Positions 15,489 through 24,381 of a DNA stretch of 64,000 bases are shown here, piece by piece (the first letter of the stretch is position 1; each line of letters opens with the position of its first letter). The translations under genes were made by a program, and so were the position numbers. Below the pieces are notes generated by a model, which saw nothing but the letters and a program-made list of their open reading frames with translations, was not told where the DNA came from and made no database searches. Source of the stretch: Streptosporangium roseum DSM 43021 (lineage in GTDB: Bacteria; Actinomycetota; Actinomycetes; Streptosporangiales; Streptosporangiaceae); NCBI RefSeq assembly GCF_000024865.1, contig NC_013595.1, positions 9,486,001-9,550,000 of the forward strand, in the 5' to 3' direction.

Positions 15489-16463
15489 GTGAGCGAGCCC
15501 CGACGACGCATGTCAGGCAAGGAACGCCGGGAACAGCTGATCCAGATCAGCAGGACCCTGTTCGCGGAGAAGGGTTTCGACGGCACATCGGTCGAGGAGA
15601 TCGCGGCCACCGCGAATGTCTCCAAGCCGGTGGTCTACGAACATTTCGGCGGTAAGGAGGGTGTCTACGCGGTCGTCGTCGACCGGGAGATGCAGAAGCT
15701 GCTGGCCATGGTGACGGAGGCGCTCTCCGCCTCGCACGCGCTGATCAAGCTGGAGCGGGCCGCGCTGGCGCTGCTGGCCTACGTGGAGGAGAACAGCGAG
15801 GGTTTCCGCATCCTGGTCCGCGACTCGCACGCGGCCTCGGGGACGGGCACGTTCGCCAGCCTGATCAACGACATCGCCAGCCAGGTCGAAGACGTGATGG
15901 TCGACGAGTTCGTGGGACGGGGCTACGACCCGAAGCTGGCGCCGATGTACGCCCAGATGCTGGTCGGCATGGTGGCGCTGACCGGGCAGTGGTGGCTGGA
16001 CGTGCGCAGGCCCCCTCGCGAGGAGGTGGCCGCGCACCTGGTCAACCTGGCATGGAACGGCCTCGTCGGGCTGGACCCGCGGCCCCGGCTGACCGCCTCC
16101 TCCCGCGGCATGGAGCAGCGGCGCGCGCCGCTGCCGCCGCGCCCGACCGACAAGGAACTGCGGGAGATGGGCAAGGCCCGCGAGCGGGAGCTCAAGGAGC
16201 AGGAGAAGATCCGCGAGCGCGAGGCCAGGGAGCAGGAGAAGCTGGCCCGGGAGCAGGAGAAGGCGCGGCTGCGGGAGCAGCGCGACCTGGAGAAGGCCCG
16301 CGAACGGGAGTTCCGCGAGCGGGAGCGGCTCTTCAAGGAGCAGGAGAAGATCCGCGAGCGCGAGGCCAGGGAGCAGGAGAAGATCCGGATGCGGGAGGCC
16401 AAGGCCGCCGAGCGGGACGCCGTCCGGCAGGCCGGAGACACCGGCCGTCCCGGCGAGGGGTGA
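15489..16463 (+). CDS. TetR-family regulator with long charged coiled-coil tail
   Basis: From GTG 15489 the product is 324 residues. Residues about 9-60 form a TetR HTH (SGKERREQLIQISRTLFAEK, then SVEEIAATANVSKPVVYEHF), followed by a helical ligand-binding domain to about residue 200. The last 120 residues are unusual: a nearly uninterrupted E/R/K/Q helix with heptad-like repeats such as REREAREQEK. An ATG at 15510 is an alternative start; the frame is also open upstream to a TTG overlapping the desaturase stop, adding about 80 Ala/Pro-rich residues, which I consider untranslated. The gene follows the desaturase by about 230 bp and probably controls it through the paired sites near 14243-14271. 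Confidence 0.85.
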   Translation: MSEPRRRMSGKERREQLIQISRTLFAEKGFDGTSVEEIAATANVSKPVVYEHFGGKEGVYAVVVDREMQKLLAMVTEALSASHALIKLERAALALLAYVEENSEGFRILVRDSHAASGTGTFASLINDIASQVEDVMVDEFVGRGYDPKLAPMYAQMLVGMVALTGQWWLDVRRPPREEVAAHLVNLAWNGLVGLDPRPRLTASSRGMEQRRAPLPPRPTDKELREMGKARERELKEQEKIREREAREQEKLAREQEKARLREQRDLEKAREREFRERERLFKEQEKIREREAREQEKIRMREAKAAERDAVRQAGDTGRPGEG

Positions 16464-16549
16464 CAGAAAATCGAATCAAGCGGGTAAGCAACAGCGGTAG
16501 TTGAGCCCGAATTAACGTTCCGTTCAATCAAAGCGGGCATTCTGGTCAT

Positions 16550-18613
16550 ATGTCCGCCGAACCCGCACACCCCGCCGCCGAAGGACCGCCCCTTCCACAA
16601 GAGCGTTTCCTCAACCGCGAGGAGAGCTGGCTACAGTTCAACCAGCGGGTCCTGGAACTGGCGGAGGATCCGTCCCTGCCCTTGCTGGAGAGGGTCAGGT
16701 TCCTGGCGATCTTCGCCAGCAACCTGGACGAGTTCTTCCGGGTGCGGGTGGCCGGACTGAAGCGGCGGATGGCCACCGGCCTGCTCCTGCGGACCAAAAG
16801 CGGGCTGAAGCCCCGCGAGGAGCTGGCCAGGATCGCCGCCATAGCCGACGATCTCGCCCAGCGGCACTCGGCCTGTTTCCACGACCGGCTCTGCCCGCAG
16901 CTCGCCGCCGAGGGCATCGAGATCACGCACTGGGAGGAGCTCGGCCGGGACGAGCGCACCGAGATGCGCAAGCTGTTCCGGGAGCGGATCCGGCCGGTGC
17001 TGACGCCCCTGGCCGTCGATCCCGCCCATCCTTTTCCCTATATTTCCGGCCTATCGCTCAACCTCGCTGTTACCGTCCGAAACCCCACGACCGGTCACAC
17101 CGTGTTCGCCCGGGTGAAGGTGCCGAGCCAGCTCCCCCGTTTCGTGGCGGCGTCCAAGGACCGTTTCGTCCCGCTCGAAGAGGTGATCGCCGCCCACCTC
17201 GGCCAGCTCTTCAAGGGCATGGAGGTCGTCGAGCACCACGTCTTCCGGGTGACCCGCAACGAGGACCTCGAGGTGGACGAGGACGTCACCGAGAACCTCA
17301 TGCAGGCGCTGGAACGGGAGCTGCTCAAGCGCCGCTTCGGTCCGCCGGTCCGGCTGGAGGTCGAGGACACCATCACGCCCGAGGTGCTCGACCTGCTGGT
17401 GGACGAGCTGGGGGTCGCCGAACACGAGATCTACCGGCTGCCCGGCCCGCTGGACCTGACCGGGCTGCACACGATCGCCGACCTGGACCGGGGCGAGCTG
17501 AGCTTCCGCCCGTTCGTGCCCGCGGAGGTCGTCCACGTCGAGGACGACATCTTCGCGGTGCTCCGCGAGCGGGACGTGCTGCTGCACCACCCGTACGACT
17601 CGTTCGCCACGAGCGTGCAGCGCTTCATCGAACAGGCCGCGGCCGATCCGAGCGTGCTGGCCATCAAACAGACCCTCTACCGCACCAGCGGCGAATCGCC
17701 GATCGTGGACGCGCTGGTCGACGCGGCCGAGGCGGGCAAGCAGGTCGTCGTGGTGGTGGAGATCAAGGCGCGGTTCGACGAGCGCGCCAACATCACCTGG
17801 GCGCGCAAGCTGGAGCGGGCCGGCTGTCACGTGGTCTACGGGGTGGTGGGACTGAAGACCCACTGCAAGCTGGCCCTCGTCGTACGGCAGGAGCCCTCGG
17901 GCGAGCTGCGCAGCTACTGCCACATCGGCACCGGCAACTACAACCCCAAGACCGCCCGGGTCTACGAGGACCTGGGACTGCTCACCGCCGATCCGCTGGT
18001 CGGCGAGGATGTCACCGACCTGTTCATCCACCTGACCGGATACTCCAGCCACTCGGCCTACCGGCGGCTGCTGGTCGCCCCGCACTCGATGCGCGGCGGG
18101 CTGCTGGCCAGGATCGAGCGGGAGACCTCCCACCAGCGGGCGGGCCGCCCGGCCGCCATCAGGATGAAGACGAACTCCCTGGTGGACGAGCCGGTCATCG
18201 ACGCGCTCTACCAGGCCTCCCAGGCGGGCGTACCGGTCGACCTGTGGGTGCGCGGGGTGTGCACGCTGCGGCCGGGCGTGCCCGGACTGTCGGAGAACAT
18301 CCGGGTCAGGAGCGTGCTGGGCCGTTTCCTCGAACATTCGCGGATCTACGAGTTCGGCCGGGGACGCAGGCCGGAGATCTGGATCGGCAGCGCGGACCTG
18401 ATGCGCCGCAACCTGGACCGCCGGGTGGAGGCACTGGTCAAGGTCACCAGCCAGCAGCAGCGGCTCTACCTCAGCGATCTCCTCGACCGGGCGACGTCGG
18501 AGGAGACCTCCACCTGGTGGCTCAACTCGGACGGGACGTGGTCCCGGCACCGGGGCGACGACCTGCAGTCCCATCTGATCGGTACCCGGAGGTGGAGGAC
18601 GATTGATGACTGA
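16550..18613 (+). CDS. ppk: Polyphosphate kinase
   Basis: Ppk1 reversibly makes polyphosphate from ATP. The 687-residue protein shows the N-terminal FLNREESWLQFNQRVLELA, the head-domain FASNLDEFFRVRV, SVQRFIEQAAADPSVLAIKQ with TLYRTSG, and the two catalytic histidines in KTHCKLALVVR (autophosphorylated His) and YCHIGTGNYNP. Length is typical. The stop overlaps the start of the Nudix/phosphatase gene by eight bases, so the two are co-translated, as in mycobacteria (ppk-mutT1). The CHAD-domain gene that follows on the opposite strand also fits polyphosphate metabolism. Confidence 0.97.
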   Translation: MSAEPAHPAAEGPPLPQERFLNREESWLQFNQRVLELAEDPSLPLLERVRFLAIFASNLDEFFRVRVAGLKRRMATGLLLRTKSGLKPREELARIAAIADDLAQRHSACFHDRLCPQLAAEGIEITHWEELGRDERTEMRKLFRERIRPVLTPLAVDPAHPFPYISGLSLNLAVTVRNPTTGHTVFARVKVPSQLPRFVAASKDRFVPLEEVIAAHLGQLFKGMEVVEHHVFRVTRNEDLEVDEDVTENLMQALERELLKRRFGPPVRLEVEDTITPEVLDLLVDELGVAEHEIYRLPGPLDLTGLHTIADLDRGELSFRPFVPAEVVHVEDDIFAVLRERDVLLHHPYDSFATSVQRFIEQAAADPSVLAIKQTLYRTSGESPIVDALVDAAEAGKQVVVVVEIKARFDERANITWARKLERAGCHVVYGVVGLKTHCKLALVVRQEPSGELRSYCHIGTGNYNPKTARVYEDLGLLTADPLVGEDVTDLFIHLTGYSSHSAYRRLLVAPHSMRGGLLARIERETSHQRAGRPAAIRMKTNSLVDEPVIDALYQASQAGVPVDLWVRGVCTLRPGVPGLSENIRVRSVLGRFLEHSRIYEFGRGRRPEIWIGSADLMRRNLDRRVEALVKVTSQQQRLYLSDLLDRATSEETSTWWLNSDGTWSRHRGDDLQSHLIGTRRWRTIDD

Positions 18614-19484
18614 CCTGGACGTCCATCCGACTGACATGATCCGCGCCGCGGGCGCGGTGGTGTGGCGGGGCACGGAGTCCGCACCGGAGGTCGCACTCGT
18701 CCACCGGCCGAAATACGACGACTGGACGTTCCCGAAGGGGAAGTTGAAGCCCGGTGAGCACGTCATCGCGGGCGCGTTGCGCGAGGTCGCCGAGGAGACG
18801 GGGATCACCGCGCTGCTCGGCCGGTCGCTGCCGCCCATCCACTACCTGAAGGGCAAGCGCCTCAAGCGCGTCGACTACTGGGCGGCCCGGATGGTCTCCG
18901 GGGACCGGTACACCGCGGTGGACGAGGTCGACGAGGTGGTCTGGCTACCGGTGAAGGAGGCCAGGCGGCGGCTGACCTACGAGTGGGACGCCGGGCTGCT
19001 CCGCGCGCTCACCGCGGTCCCCCTGGAGACCACGCCGCTCATCCTCGTCCGGCACGGCCTGGCCGGGTCACGCCAGGACTGGGAGGGCGACGACGACGAG
19101 CGGCCACTGGACGAGGTCGGCACGATGCAGGCCGAGGTGCTCGCGGACGTGCTGTCCGGCTACCAGCCCACCGACCTGATCAGCTCCCCCAGCAAGCGGT
19201 GCGTGCAGAGCCTGGAACCGTACGCCGAGCGGCTCGGCCTGGAGATCCGCCGCGAGCGCCTGCTGTCGGAGACCCACTACGACCCCCGTGCCGGCCTGCG
19301 CCTGGTCTCCAAGGCGCTGGCCTCGGACCGGCCCACGGTGATCTGCAGCCACGGCAAGGTCCTGCCCGAGCTGATCGCCGGGGTGAGCGACCGGCCGGGG
19401 GACGTGCAGCTGCGCAAGGGCGCGTTCATCGTGCTGCACCACACCGCCGGCAGGATCGTGGGCATGGACCGCTACCTCACCTGA
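18606..19484 (+). CDS. mutT1: MutT1-like Nudix hydrolase fused to histidine phosphatase
   Basis: The 292-residue protein has two enzymes in tandem. Residues about 10-135 are a Nudix domain with the box ending REVAEETGI. Residues about 145-290 are a histidine phosphatase with the catalytic RHG in LILVRHGLAGSR and a second conserved His in VICSHGKVLPEL. Mycobacterial MutT1 has this architecture and degrades 8-oxo-(d)GTP and dinucleoside polyphosphates. The ATG at 18606 has GGAGG about eight bases upstream and lies inside the 3' end of ppk. The gene ends before a 79-bp convergent gap containing the repeated phrase CCTCACCTGAC. Confidence 0.92.
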   Translation: MTDLDVHPTDMIRAAGAVVWRGTESAPEVALVHRPKYDDWTFPKGKLKPGEHVIAGALREVAEETGITALLGRSLPPIHYLKGKRLKRVDYWAARMVSGDRYTAVDEVDEVVWLPVKEARRRLTYEWDAGLLRALTAVPLETTPLILVRHGLAGSRQDWEGDDDERPLDEVGTMQAEVLADVLSGYQPTDLISSPSKRCVQSLEPYAERLGLEIRRERLLSETHYDPRAGLRLVSKALASDRPTVICSHGKVLPELIAGVSDRPGDVQLRKGAFIVLHHTAGRIVGMDRYLT

Positions 19485-19563
19485 CGGCTCTCCACCCATG
19501 GACCACCCCTCACCTGACGCCCCCGCCGGTGGACCTCCCTCACCTGACAGGTCCCCGCCGGGG

Positions 19564-21042
19564 TCAGAGCAGCTTGGCGACGGCCTCGGTGGTCTCGGCC
19601 CAGACGCGGGGGAACTCCTCGTAGGCGCGCTCGGCGGCGGCCCGTTCCAGGCCGGTCAGCACGCCGTAGGTGAAGGTGTCCTCCCCTGACTGGCGGGCGG
19701 TCTCGGCCTCGGCTGCCAGCCGTCCCTGCGCGACGACGCCGTCCAGGTGGGTGCCGAGCACTTCCTGTACGGATTCCGCCCGTTTGGCGAGCTTGTTCAT
19801 CCCGAGTGCCTCGGCGGTGTAGCGGGCCCGCTTGGCCGCCTTGCGGACGTCGTGCATGGCGTGCTCGCGCTCGACGGGGTCGGCGATGGCCTGGGCCCGG
19901 TCGTAGGCCCTGGTCACCCGGCGCCAGCTCTTGGCGGCGAGGGCGTCCAGAGTCCCGGCGGGCTTGCCGGCGGGCTTGGTGAGCGAGGGGGTGCCCGCCA
20001 GGTCGTCGAGGGCGTCGAGCAGGGCGAAGTAGCGCTCGCCGCCGAGCACCTCCCTGATCCGGTCGTATGCCTCGTGCTCGGCGTCCAGCAGGTCGGAGCT
20101 GAGGCGCGCCCGCACCGGGCCCACGATCAGCGCGTCGTCCAGGCTGTCGAGCCTGCGGGCGAACCGCTCGCGGACGACCTCCAGGTCACGCGCCTCGCCG
20201 AGGACCTGGCCGAGCCACCTGAGCTCCGCCTGGAGGCGCTCGGTGCCCTCGACGACCGTCCTGAACGACTTCAGCGCGCTGCGGAGCCGGCGGCTGGCGA
20301 CGCGCATCTGGTGCACGGCGTCCTCCTCGGCCCGCCGTACCCGGGGGTCCTGGGAGAGCAGGGCGCCCGCCTGGGCGGAGAGGTAGCCCATGACGACCTC
20401 TCCGGCGGACCCCGGCACGGTCTCGGCGTGCGGCGGCCCGGAGAGGGGCGCGGCGGCGTTGAGCAGGCGGGAGAGCTTGCTGGCGGAGTCGGCGGGGGCG
20501 GCTCCGGCCCTGGTCAGCCGCTTGCCGGTCTTCCGGAGCAGCTTCTCGTCGCCCTCGATCAGCTCCGCCTCGACCTCGCGCCAGCGCTCGATGTGCGGCT
20601 CCGCGCCGAGCACCGTGCCCTTGACCTTGTCGTCGGCGATCTCCACCAGCCGTACGCCCGCGCCGTTGACCAGCTGGGTCACCGCGCGGCGGGTGTCGAG
20701 TTCGGCGATCGGGGCGAGGGGGGCGCCCCGGGTGTAGGCGAGCACGAGCTCCGCCAGCTCGGAGGGGACGATCTTGGCGCTGCGGGTCAGGGGGTGGGTG
20801 ATCTCCTGCCGGACGCCCTTGGCCTTGGGCAGCTTGAGGTGCCAGCCGGGGTCGGTCCCGCCCCTGCGCCGCCGCAGGGTGATGCCCCGCGTGGCGAGCC
20901 GCAGGTCGGGGGTGTCGAAGTAGAGCGCGACGAGTTGGTGGGTCTTGGGGCCGACGGCCTCCGCGATTCCCGGCAGATCGGTCAGCTCGGGGATCTCGTA
21001 GTCCACTGGTACGTCGAATTTGTCCTCGATCTCTATTGCCAC
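19564..21042 (-). CDS. CYTH and CHAD domain protein
   Basis: Of 492 residues, about 1-200 form a CYTH (triphosphate tunnel) domain: it starts MAIEIEDKFDVP with the E-x-E-x-K pattern, then LYFDTPDLRLATRGITLRRR and WHLKLPKAKG, residues that bind metal-triphosphate. Residues about 215-490 form a CHAD domain of paired helical repeats with conserved histidines in VHQMRVASRRLRSALKSFR and MHDVRKAAKRARYTAEAL. CHAD domains bind polyphosphate and CYTH domains hydrolyse triphosphates, so the gene fits next to ppk, with which it converges past the Nudix gene. The physiological substrate is open. Confidence 0.93.
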   Translation of the reverse strand: MAIEIEDKFDVPVDYEIPELTDLPGIAEAVGPKTHQLVALYFDTPDLRLATRGITLRRRRGGTDPGWHLKLPKAKGVRQEITHPLTRSAKIVPSELAELVLAYTRGAPLAPIAELDTRRAVTQLVNGAGVRLVEIADDKVKGTVLGAEPHIERWREVEAELIEGDEKLLRKTGKRLTRAGAAPADSASKLSRLLNAAAPLSGPPHAETVPGSAGEVVMGYLSAQAGALLSQDPRVRRAEEDAVHQMRVASRRLRSALKSFRTVVEGTERLQAELRWLGQVLGEARDLEVVRERFARRLDSLDDALIVGPVRARLSSDLLDAEHEAYDRIREVLGGERYFALLDALDDLAGTPSLTKPAGKPAGTLDALAAKSWRRVTRAYDRAQAIADPVEREHAMHDVRKAAKRARYTAEALGMNKLAKRAESVQEVLGTHLDGVVAQGRLAAEAETARQSGEDTFTYGVLTGLERAAAERAYEEFPRVWAETTEAVAKLL

Positions 21043-21132
21043 AGGCCATCCCCTGATTTGCCCAGATATCTATCGCGTTCCAGCAGTATTTATTGATGCC
21101 CGGTTATCCGTCTAGAAACTCTGGGCAGTCGA

Positions 21133-21885
21133 TCATTTCTGGGCGACGACGAAGATCCGGCGGAAGGGGAAGACCGTCCCGTACGGCCGCCGCGGGTAGG
21201 CCTCGTCCAGCAGCGCGGCGCAGTCGCCGAGGAAGGCACCCGCCTCGTCGGGGTCCAGCCGGTCGAGCATGGGACGCAGGGCGGTGCCGGTGATCCAGTT
21301 GAGCACGGCGTCCTCGCCGGGCAGCACGTGCAGGTAGGTGGTCTCCCACGCGTCCACCCGGCAGCCCAGCGCGGTGAGCCGGTCGAGATAGCCGGCCGGG
21401 TCGTCGACCGGCGACTCCCTGGCCAGGTCGCCGAGCCGGTCACGCCATTTCGTCCGGCACAGCTCGCGGACCAGCGCGTGGCTGGGGGCGTCGAAGTTAC
21501 CCGGCACCTGGAAGGCGAGCCAGCCCCCGGGGGCGAGCGCGCCGGCCCAGCGCGACAGCAGTTCCCGGTGCTCGGGCACCCACTGCAGGACCGCGTTGGA
21601 CACGATCACGTCCACCGGCCGCTCGGGGCGCCAGCGCGTGACGTCGGCGACGGCGAAGGTCAGCCGGCCCCCGGCCGGAGCCTTGCCGATCATCGCGGGT
21701 GAGGAGTCGAAGCCGTGCACCTCGGCGTCCGGCCAGCGCCTGGCCAGCTCGGCGGTGAGCTCGCCGCTGCCGCAGCCCGCGTCGACCACGTGGCCGGGGC
21801 GCTCGGCGGATATCCTTGCGACAAGGTCGAAGAAGGGGCGCGAACGCTCGTCGGCGTAGCGACCGTAGATCTCAGGGTCCCACAT
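21133..21885 (-). CDS. tam: Trans-aconitate 2-methyltransferase
   Basis: Tam methylates trans-aconitate, a by-product that inhibits aconitase, using SAM. From ATG 21885 the protein is 250 residues: WDPEIYGRYADERSRPFFDLV, the SAM loop VVDAGCGSGELTAELA (motif I), HGFDSSPAMIG (motif II), and SNAVLQWVPEH, all diagnostic for Tam. An in-frame ATG at 21897 would add four residues but lies inside an operator. It is divergent from a MarR gene with palindromes between, the arrangement described for tam/tamR in Streptomyces coelicolor. Confidence 0.92.
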   Translation of the reverse strand: MWDPEIYGRYADERSRPFFDLVARISAERPGHVVDAGCGSGELTAELARRWPDAEVHGFDSSPAMIGKAPAGGRLTFAVADVTRWRPERPVDVIVSNAVLQWVPEHRELLSRWAGALAPGGWLAFQVPGNFDAPSHALVRELCRTKWRDRLGDLARESPVDDPAGYLDRLTALGCRVDAWETTYLHVLPGEDAVLNWITGTALRPMLDRLDPDEAGAFLGDCAALLDEAYPRRPYGTVFPFRRIFVVAQK

Positions 21886-21886
21886 A

Positions 21887-21939
21887 TCTCTTGACATCAA
21901 GATAATTGATAGCGAGCGAGATATCTCGATGTCAAGAGA
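21887..21939. promoter_or_regulatory. Divergent tam/tamR control region with two MarR-type palindromes
   Basis: TCTTGACATCAAGA (21889-21902) is a 6-2-6 perfect palindrome. TCTCGATGTCAAGA (21924-21937) is a second copy with one changed base in the left arm. Taken together, TCTCTTGACATC (21887-21898) and GATGTCAAGAGA (21928-21939) also form a 12-bp perfect inverted repeat. The sites lie between the tam and tamR starts; binding by the TamR-like protein is inferred from the known system. Confidence 0.8.
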
Positions 21940-21953
21940 GATACACTCGTGGC

Positions 21954-22496
21954 ATGACCCTGCACCACGCGGACCACGACGCCGACCGCCCCGCGGACGA
22001 GGTCGACCGGCTGGTCGCGGCCTGGCGCCAGGAGCGCCCCGACCTGGACGTGGAGCCCCTCCAGGTGCTCAGCCGGGTCTCCCGGCTCGCCCGCCACCTG
22101 GACCGTGCCCGCCGGGCCTCCTTCGCCGAACACGACCTGGAGAACTGGGAGTTCGACGTGCTCACGGCCCTGCGCAGGGCCGGCGAGCCGTACGAACTGA
22201 GCCCGGGAGCCCTGCTCCGCGCGACCCTGGTGACATCCGGGACGATGACCAACCGGATCGACCGCCTCGCCGCCGCCGGGCTGGTCCGCAGGCGTCCCGA
22301 CCCCGAGGACCGGCGCGGCGTCCTGGTCTCCCTGACCGACGCCGGGCGGATCCGGGTGGACAACGCCTTCGCCGACCTGCTCCGCCGCGAGCGCGAGCTG
22401 CTGGCAAGCCTCGGAAAACATGAACAGCAGGCCCTTTCGGGCCTGCTGCGCACGCTACTCGTCCCTTTTGACGCGACCGACACCGGAGCGCATTGA
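21954..22496 (+). CDS. tamR: MarR-family regulator TamR
   Basis: The 180-residue protein has the MarR winged helix-turn-helix: FDVLTALRRAGEPYELSPGA, TSGTMTNRIDRLAAAGLVRR (recognition helix) and RRPDPEDRRGVLVSLTDAGR (wing), with dimerisation helices at both ends. In Streptomyces, TamR is encoded divergently from tam and releases DNA on binding trans-aconitate, citrate or related acids; this gene has the same placement and operator type, so I transfer the name on context. Its last codons contain a hairpin (22425-22448). Confidence 0.85.
   Translation: MTLHHADHDADRPADEVDRLVAAWRQERPDLDVEPLQVLSRVSRLARHLDRARRASFAEHDLENWEFDVLTALRRAGEPYELSPGALLRATLVTSGTMTNRIDRLAAAGLVRRRPDPEDRRGVLVSLTDAGRIRVDNAFADLLRRERELLASLGKHEQQALSGLLRTLLVPFDATDTGAH
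22425..22448. terminator. Hairpin within the 3' end of tamR
   Basis: CAGCAGGCCC, loop TTTC, GGGCCTGCTG: a perfect 10-bp stem inside the tamR coding end, with the convergent ABC-F gene stopping about 100 bp further on. There is no T-run; it may act as a bidirectional transcript end for the converging pair. Confidence 0.45.
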
Positions 22497-22545
22497 GCAC
22501 TCTGCCCGCACAGAGCGGGATAAACCGGTTGAGATCAACGGGTGT

Positions 22546-24354
22546 TCATTCGCCGAGACGGTCGGCCACCTCCAGCCACTCCGCCTCGATGCCGTCCTTC
22601 TCGGCGACGATGTCCTTGAGCTCGGCGTCGAGCGAGGCCAGACGGCCGTAGTCGGCGGCGGCGTCGGCCATGGACGCGTGCAGCTTGGCCTCACGGCCGC
22701 TCAGCCTGTCGAGCTGGCGCTCCAGGCGGGAGAGCTCCTTGCGGAGCTCGCGCTCCTCCTTGGCCGACAGGCCGGACGCGGAGTCCTGCGCCGCTCCCGC
22801 CGGGGCCGGGGCCGCGGGAGCCGCCGCGCCGGAGGCCGCCCGTGCCGACAGCGCCGCACCCGAGGCACGTCGCGCCAGATATTCGTCGACGCCGCCGGGG
22901 AGCATGGACAGCTTGCCGTCGCCGAGCAGGGCGACGATCCGGTCGGAGACCCGCTCCAGGAAGTAACGGTCGTGGCTGACCAGGACCAGCGTGCCCGGCC
23001 AGCCGTCGAGCAGGTCCTCCAGCTCGTTCAGCGTCTCGATGTCGAGATCGTTGGTCGGCTCGTCGAGCAGCAGCACGTTCGGGTCGTCCATCAGCAGGCG
23101 CAGCAGCTGGAGCCGCCGCCGCTCGCCGCCGGACAGGTCGCCGACGACCTTCCACTGGGCGTCGCCCTTGAACCCGAGACGCTCCAGGAGCTGTGAGGCG
23201 GTCCACTCCTTCTTGCCGACCTGGATGAACTTGCGGACCTCCTCGACGGTCTCCAGCACCCGGCGCGCGGGGTCGAGCTCGCCCAGCTCCTGTGACAGGT
23301 GCGCCAGGCGGACCGTCCGGCCCCGCACGACCCTGCCGGAGTCGGGCTGGACCGTGTCGGCGAGCAGCCGCAGCACCGAGGACTTGCCGGAACCGTTCAC
23401 GCCGATCAGGCCGATCCGGTCACCCGGGCCGAACTGCCAGGTGGAGTGGTCCAGGACCAGCGGGCCCTGACCGGGACCGCCGGCGTGCAGGGTGACGTCC
23501 TCAAGGTCGTAGACCGTACGGCCCAGCCTGGCCGCGGCGAACTTGACCAGCTCGACGGTCTCCCGGGCCGGGGGCTCGTCGGCGATCAGCGCCTGGGCGG
23601 CGTCGATGCGGAACTTGGGCTTGGAGGTGCGCGCGGGCGGGCCCCGGCGGAGCCAGGCGATCTCCTTGCGCATGAGGTTCTGCCGGCGCGCCTCGGCGGA
23701 GGCGGCGATCCGGGCGCGCTCGGCCTTGGCCAGCACGTAGGCCGCGTAGCCGCCCTCGTAGCGCTCGACCGAGCCGTCCACGACCTCCCAGGTCCGGGTG
23801 GAGACCGCGTCCAGGAACCACCGGTCGTGGGTGACGACCAGCAGGGCGGTCTTCCGGCCGGACAGGTGCCTGGCCAGCCAGTCGATGGCCTCGATGTCGA
23901 GGTGGTTGGTGGGCTCGTCCAGGATGATCAGGTCGTGCTCGTCGATGAGCAGCTTGGCGAGTGCCGTACGGCGCCGCTCGCCACCCGACAGGCTCGCGGC
24001 GAGCGCGGTGAGATCGATGTCGCCGAGCAGGCTGGAGAGGATCTCGCGGATGCCCGCGTCACCCGCCCACTCGTGCTCGGGCCTGCCGCCGAGGACGATC
24101 TCCTGCACCGACAGCGCCGGGTCGAGATCGTCGCCCTGGGACAGGCTCGCGACGTGGAGGCCGCGGTTGTGGGTGACCCGTCCGCCGTTGGGCTTGAGAT
24201 CGCCGGCTATCACCGAGATGAGCGTGGTCTTGCCGCCGCCGTTGCGGCCGACCACCCCGACGCGGTCGCCCGCCTCGATGCCGAGGGAGACGTCGCTGAG
24301 CAGCGGCTTGGGACCGTAGGAGTGGGAGACCGACTCAAGATTGACCAGATTCAT
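22546..24354 (-). CDS. ABC-F family ATPase (Uup-like)
   Basis: The 602-residue protein has two ABC ATPase cassettes and no membrane domain. Walker A motifs are GRNGGGKTT (about residue 38) and GVNGSGKSS (about 320); both cassettes have LSGGERRR signatures and Walker B LIILDEPTNHLD and VLLLDEPTNDLD. The inter-domain linker is highly charged. The C-terminal tail after an Ala/Pro-rich spacer is a coiled coil (SAKEERELRKELSRLERQLD), as in Uup. ABC-F proteins act on the ribosome; resistance members cannot be excluded, but the Uup-like tail and core location suggest a housekeeping role. It starts 27 bp after ispE in the same direction. Confidence 0.92.
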   Translation of the reverse strand: MNLVNLESVSHSYGPKPLLSDVSLGIEAGDRVGVVGRNGGGKTTLISVIAGDLKPNGGRVTHNRGLHVASLSQGDDLDPALSVQEIVLGGRPEHEWAGDAGIREILSSLLGDIDLTALAASLSGGERRRTALAKLLIDEHDLIILDEPTNHLDIEAIDWLARHLSGRKTALLVVTHDRWFLDAVSTRTWEVVDGSVERYEGGYAAYVLAKAERARIAASAEARRQNLMRKEIAWLRRGPPARTSKPKFRIDAAQALIADEPPARETVELVKFAAARLGRTVYDLEDVTLHAGGPGQGPLVLDHSTWQFGPGDRIGLIGVNGSGKSSVLRLLADTVQPDSGRVVRGRTVRLAHLSQELGELDPARRVLETVEEVRKFIQVGKKEWTASQLLERLGFKGDAQWKVVGDLSGGERRRLQLLRLLMDDPNVLLLDEPTNDLDIETLNELEDLLDGWPGTLVLVSHDRYFLERVSDRIVALLGDGKLSMLPGGVDEYLARRASGAALSARAASGAAAPAAPAPAGAAQDSASGLSAKEERELRKELSRLERQLDRLSGREAKLHASMADAAADYGRLASLDAELKDIVAEKDGIEAEWLEVADRLGE

Positions 24355-24381
24355 CGCTCTACAAGCGTATCCGGTCCCGGC

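Noticed and set aside
16490..16549. PHO box before ppk
   Set aside because: GTTCCGTTCA occurs near 16518, but the 11-base direct-repeat spacing of a PhoP site is not met.
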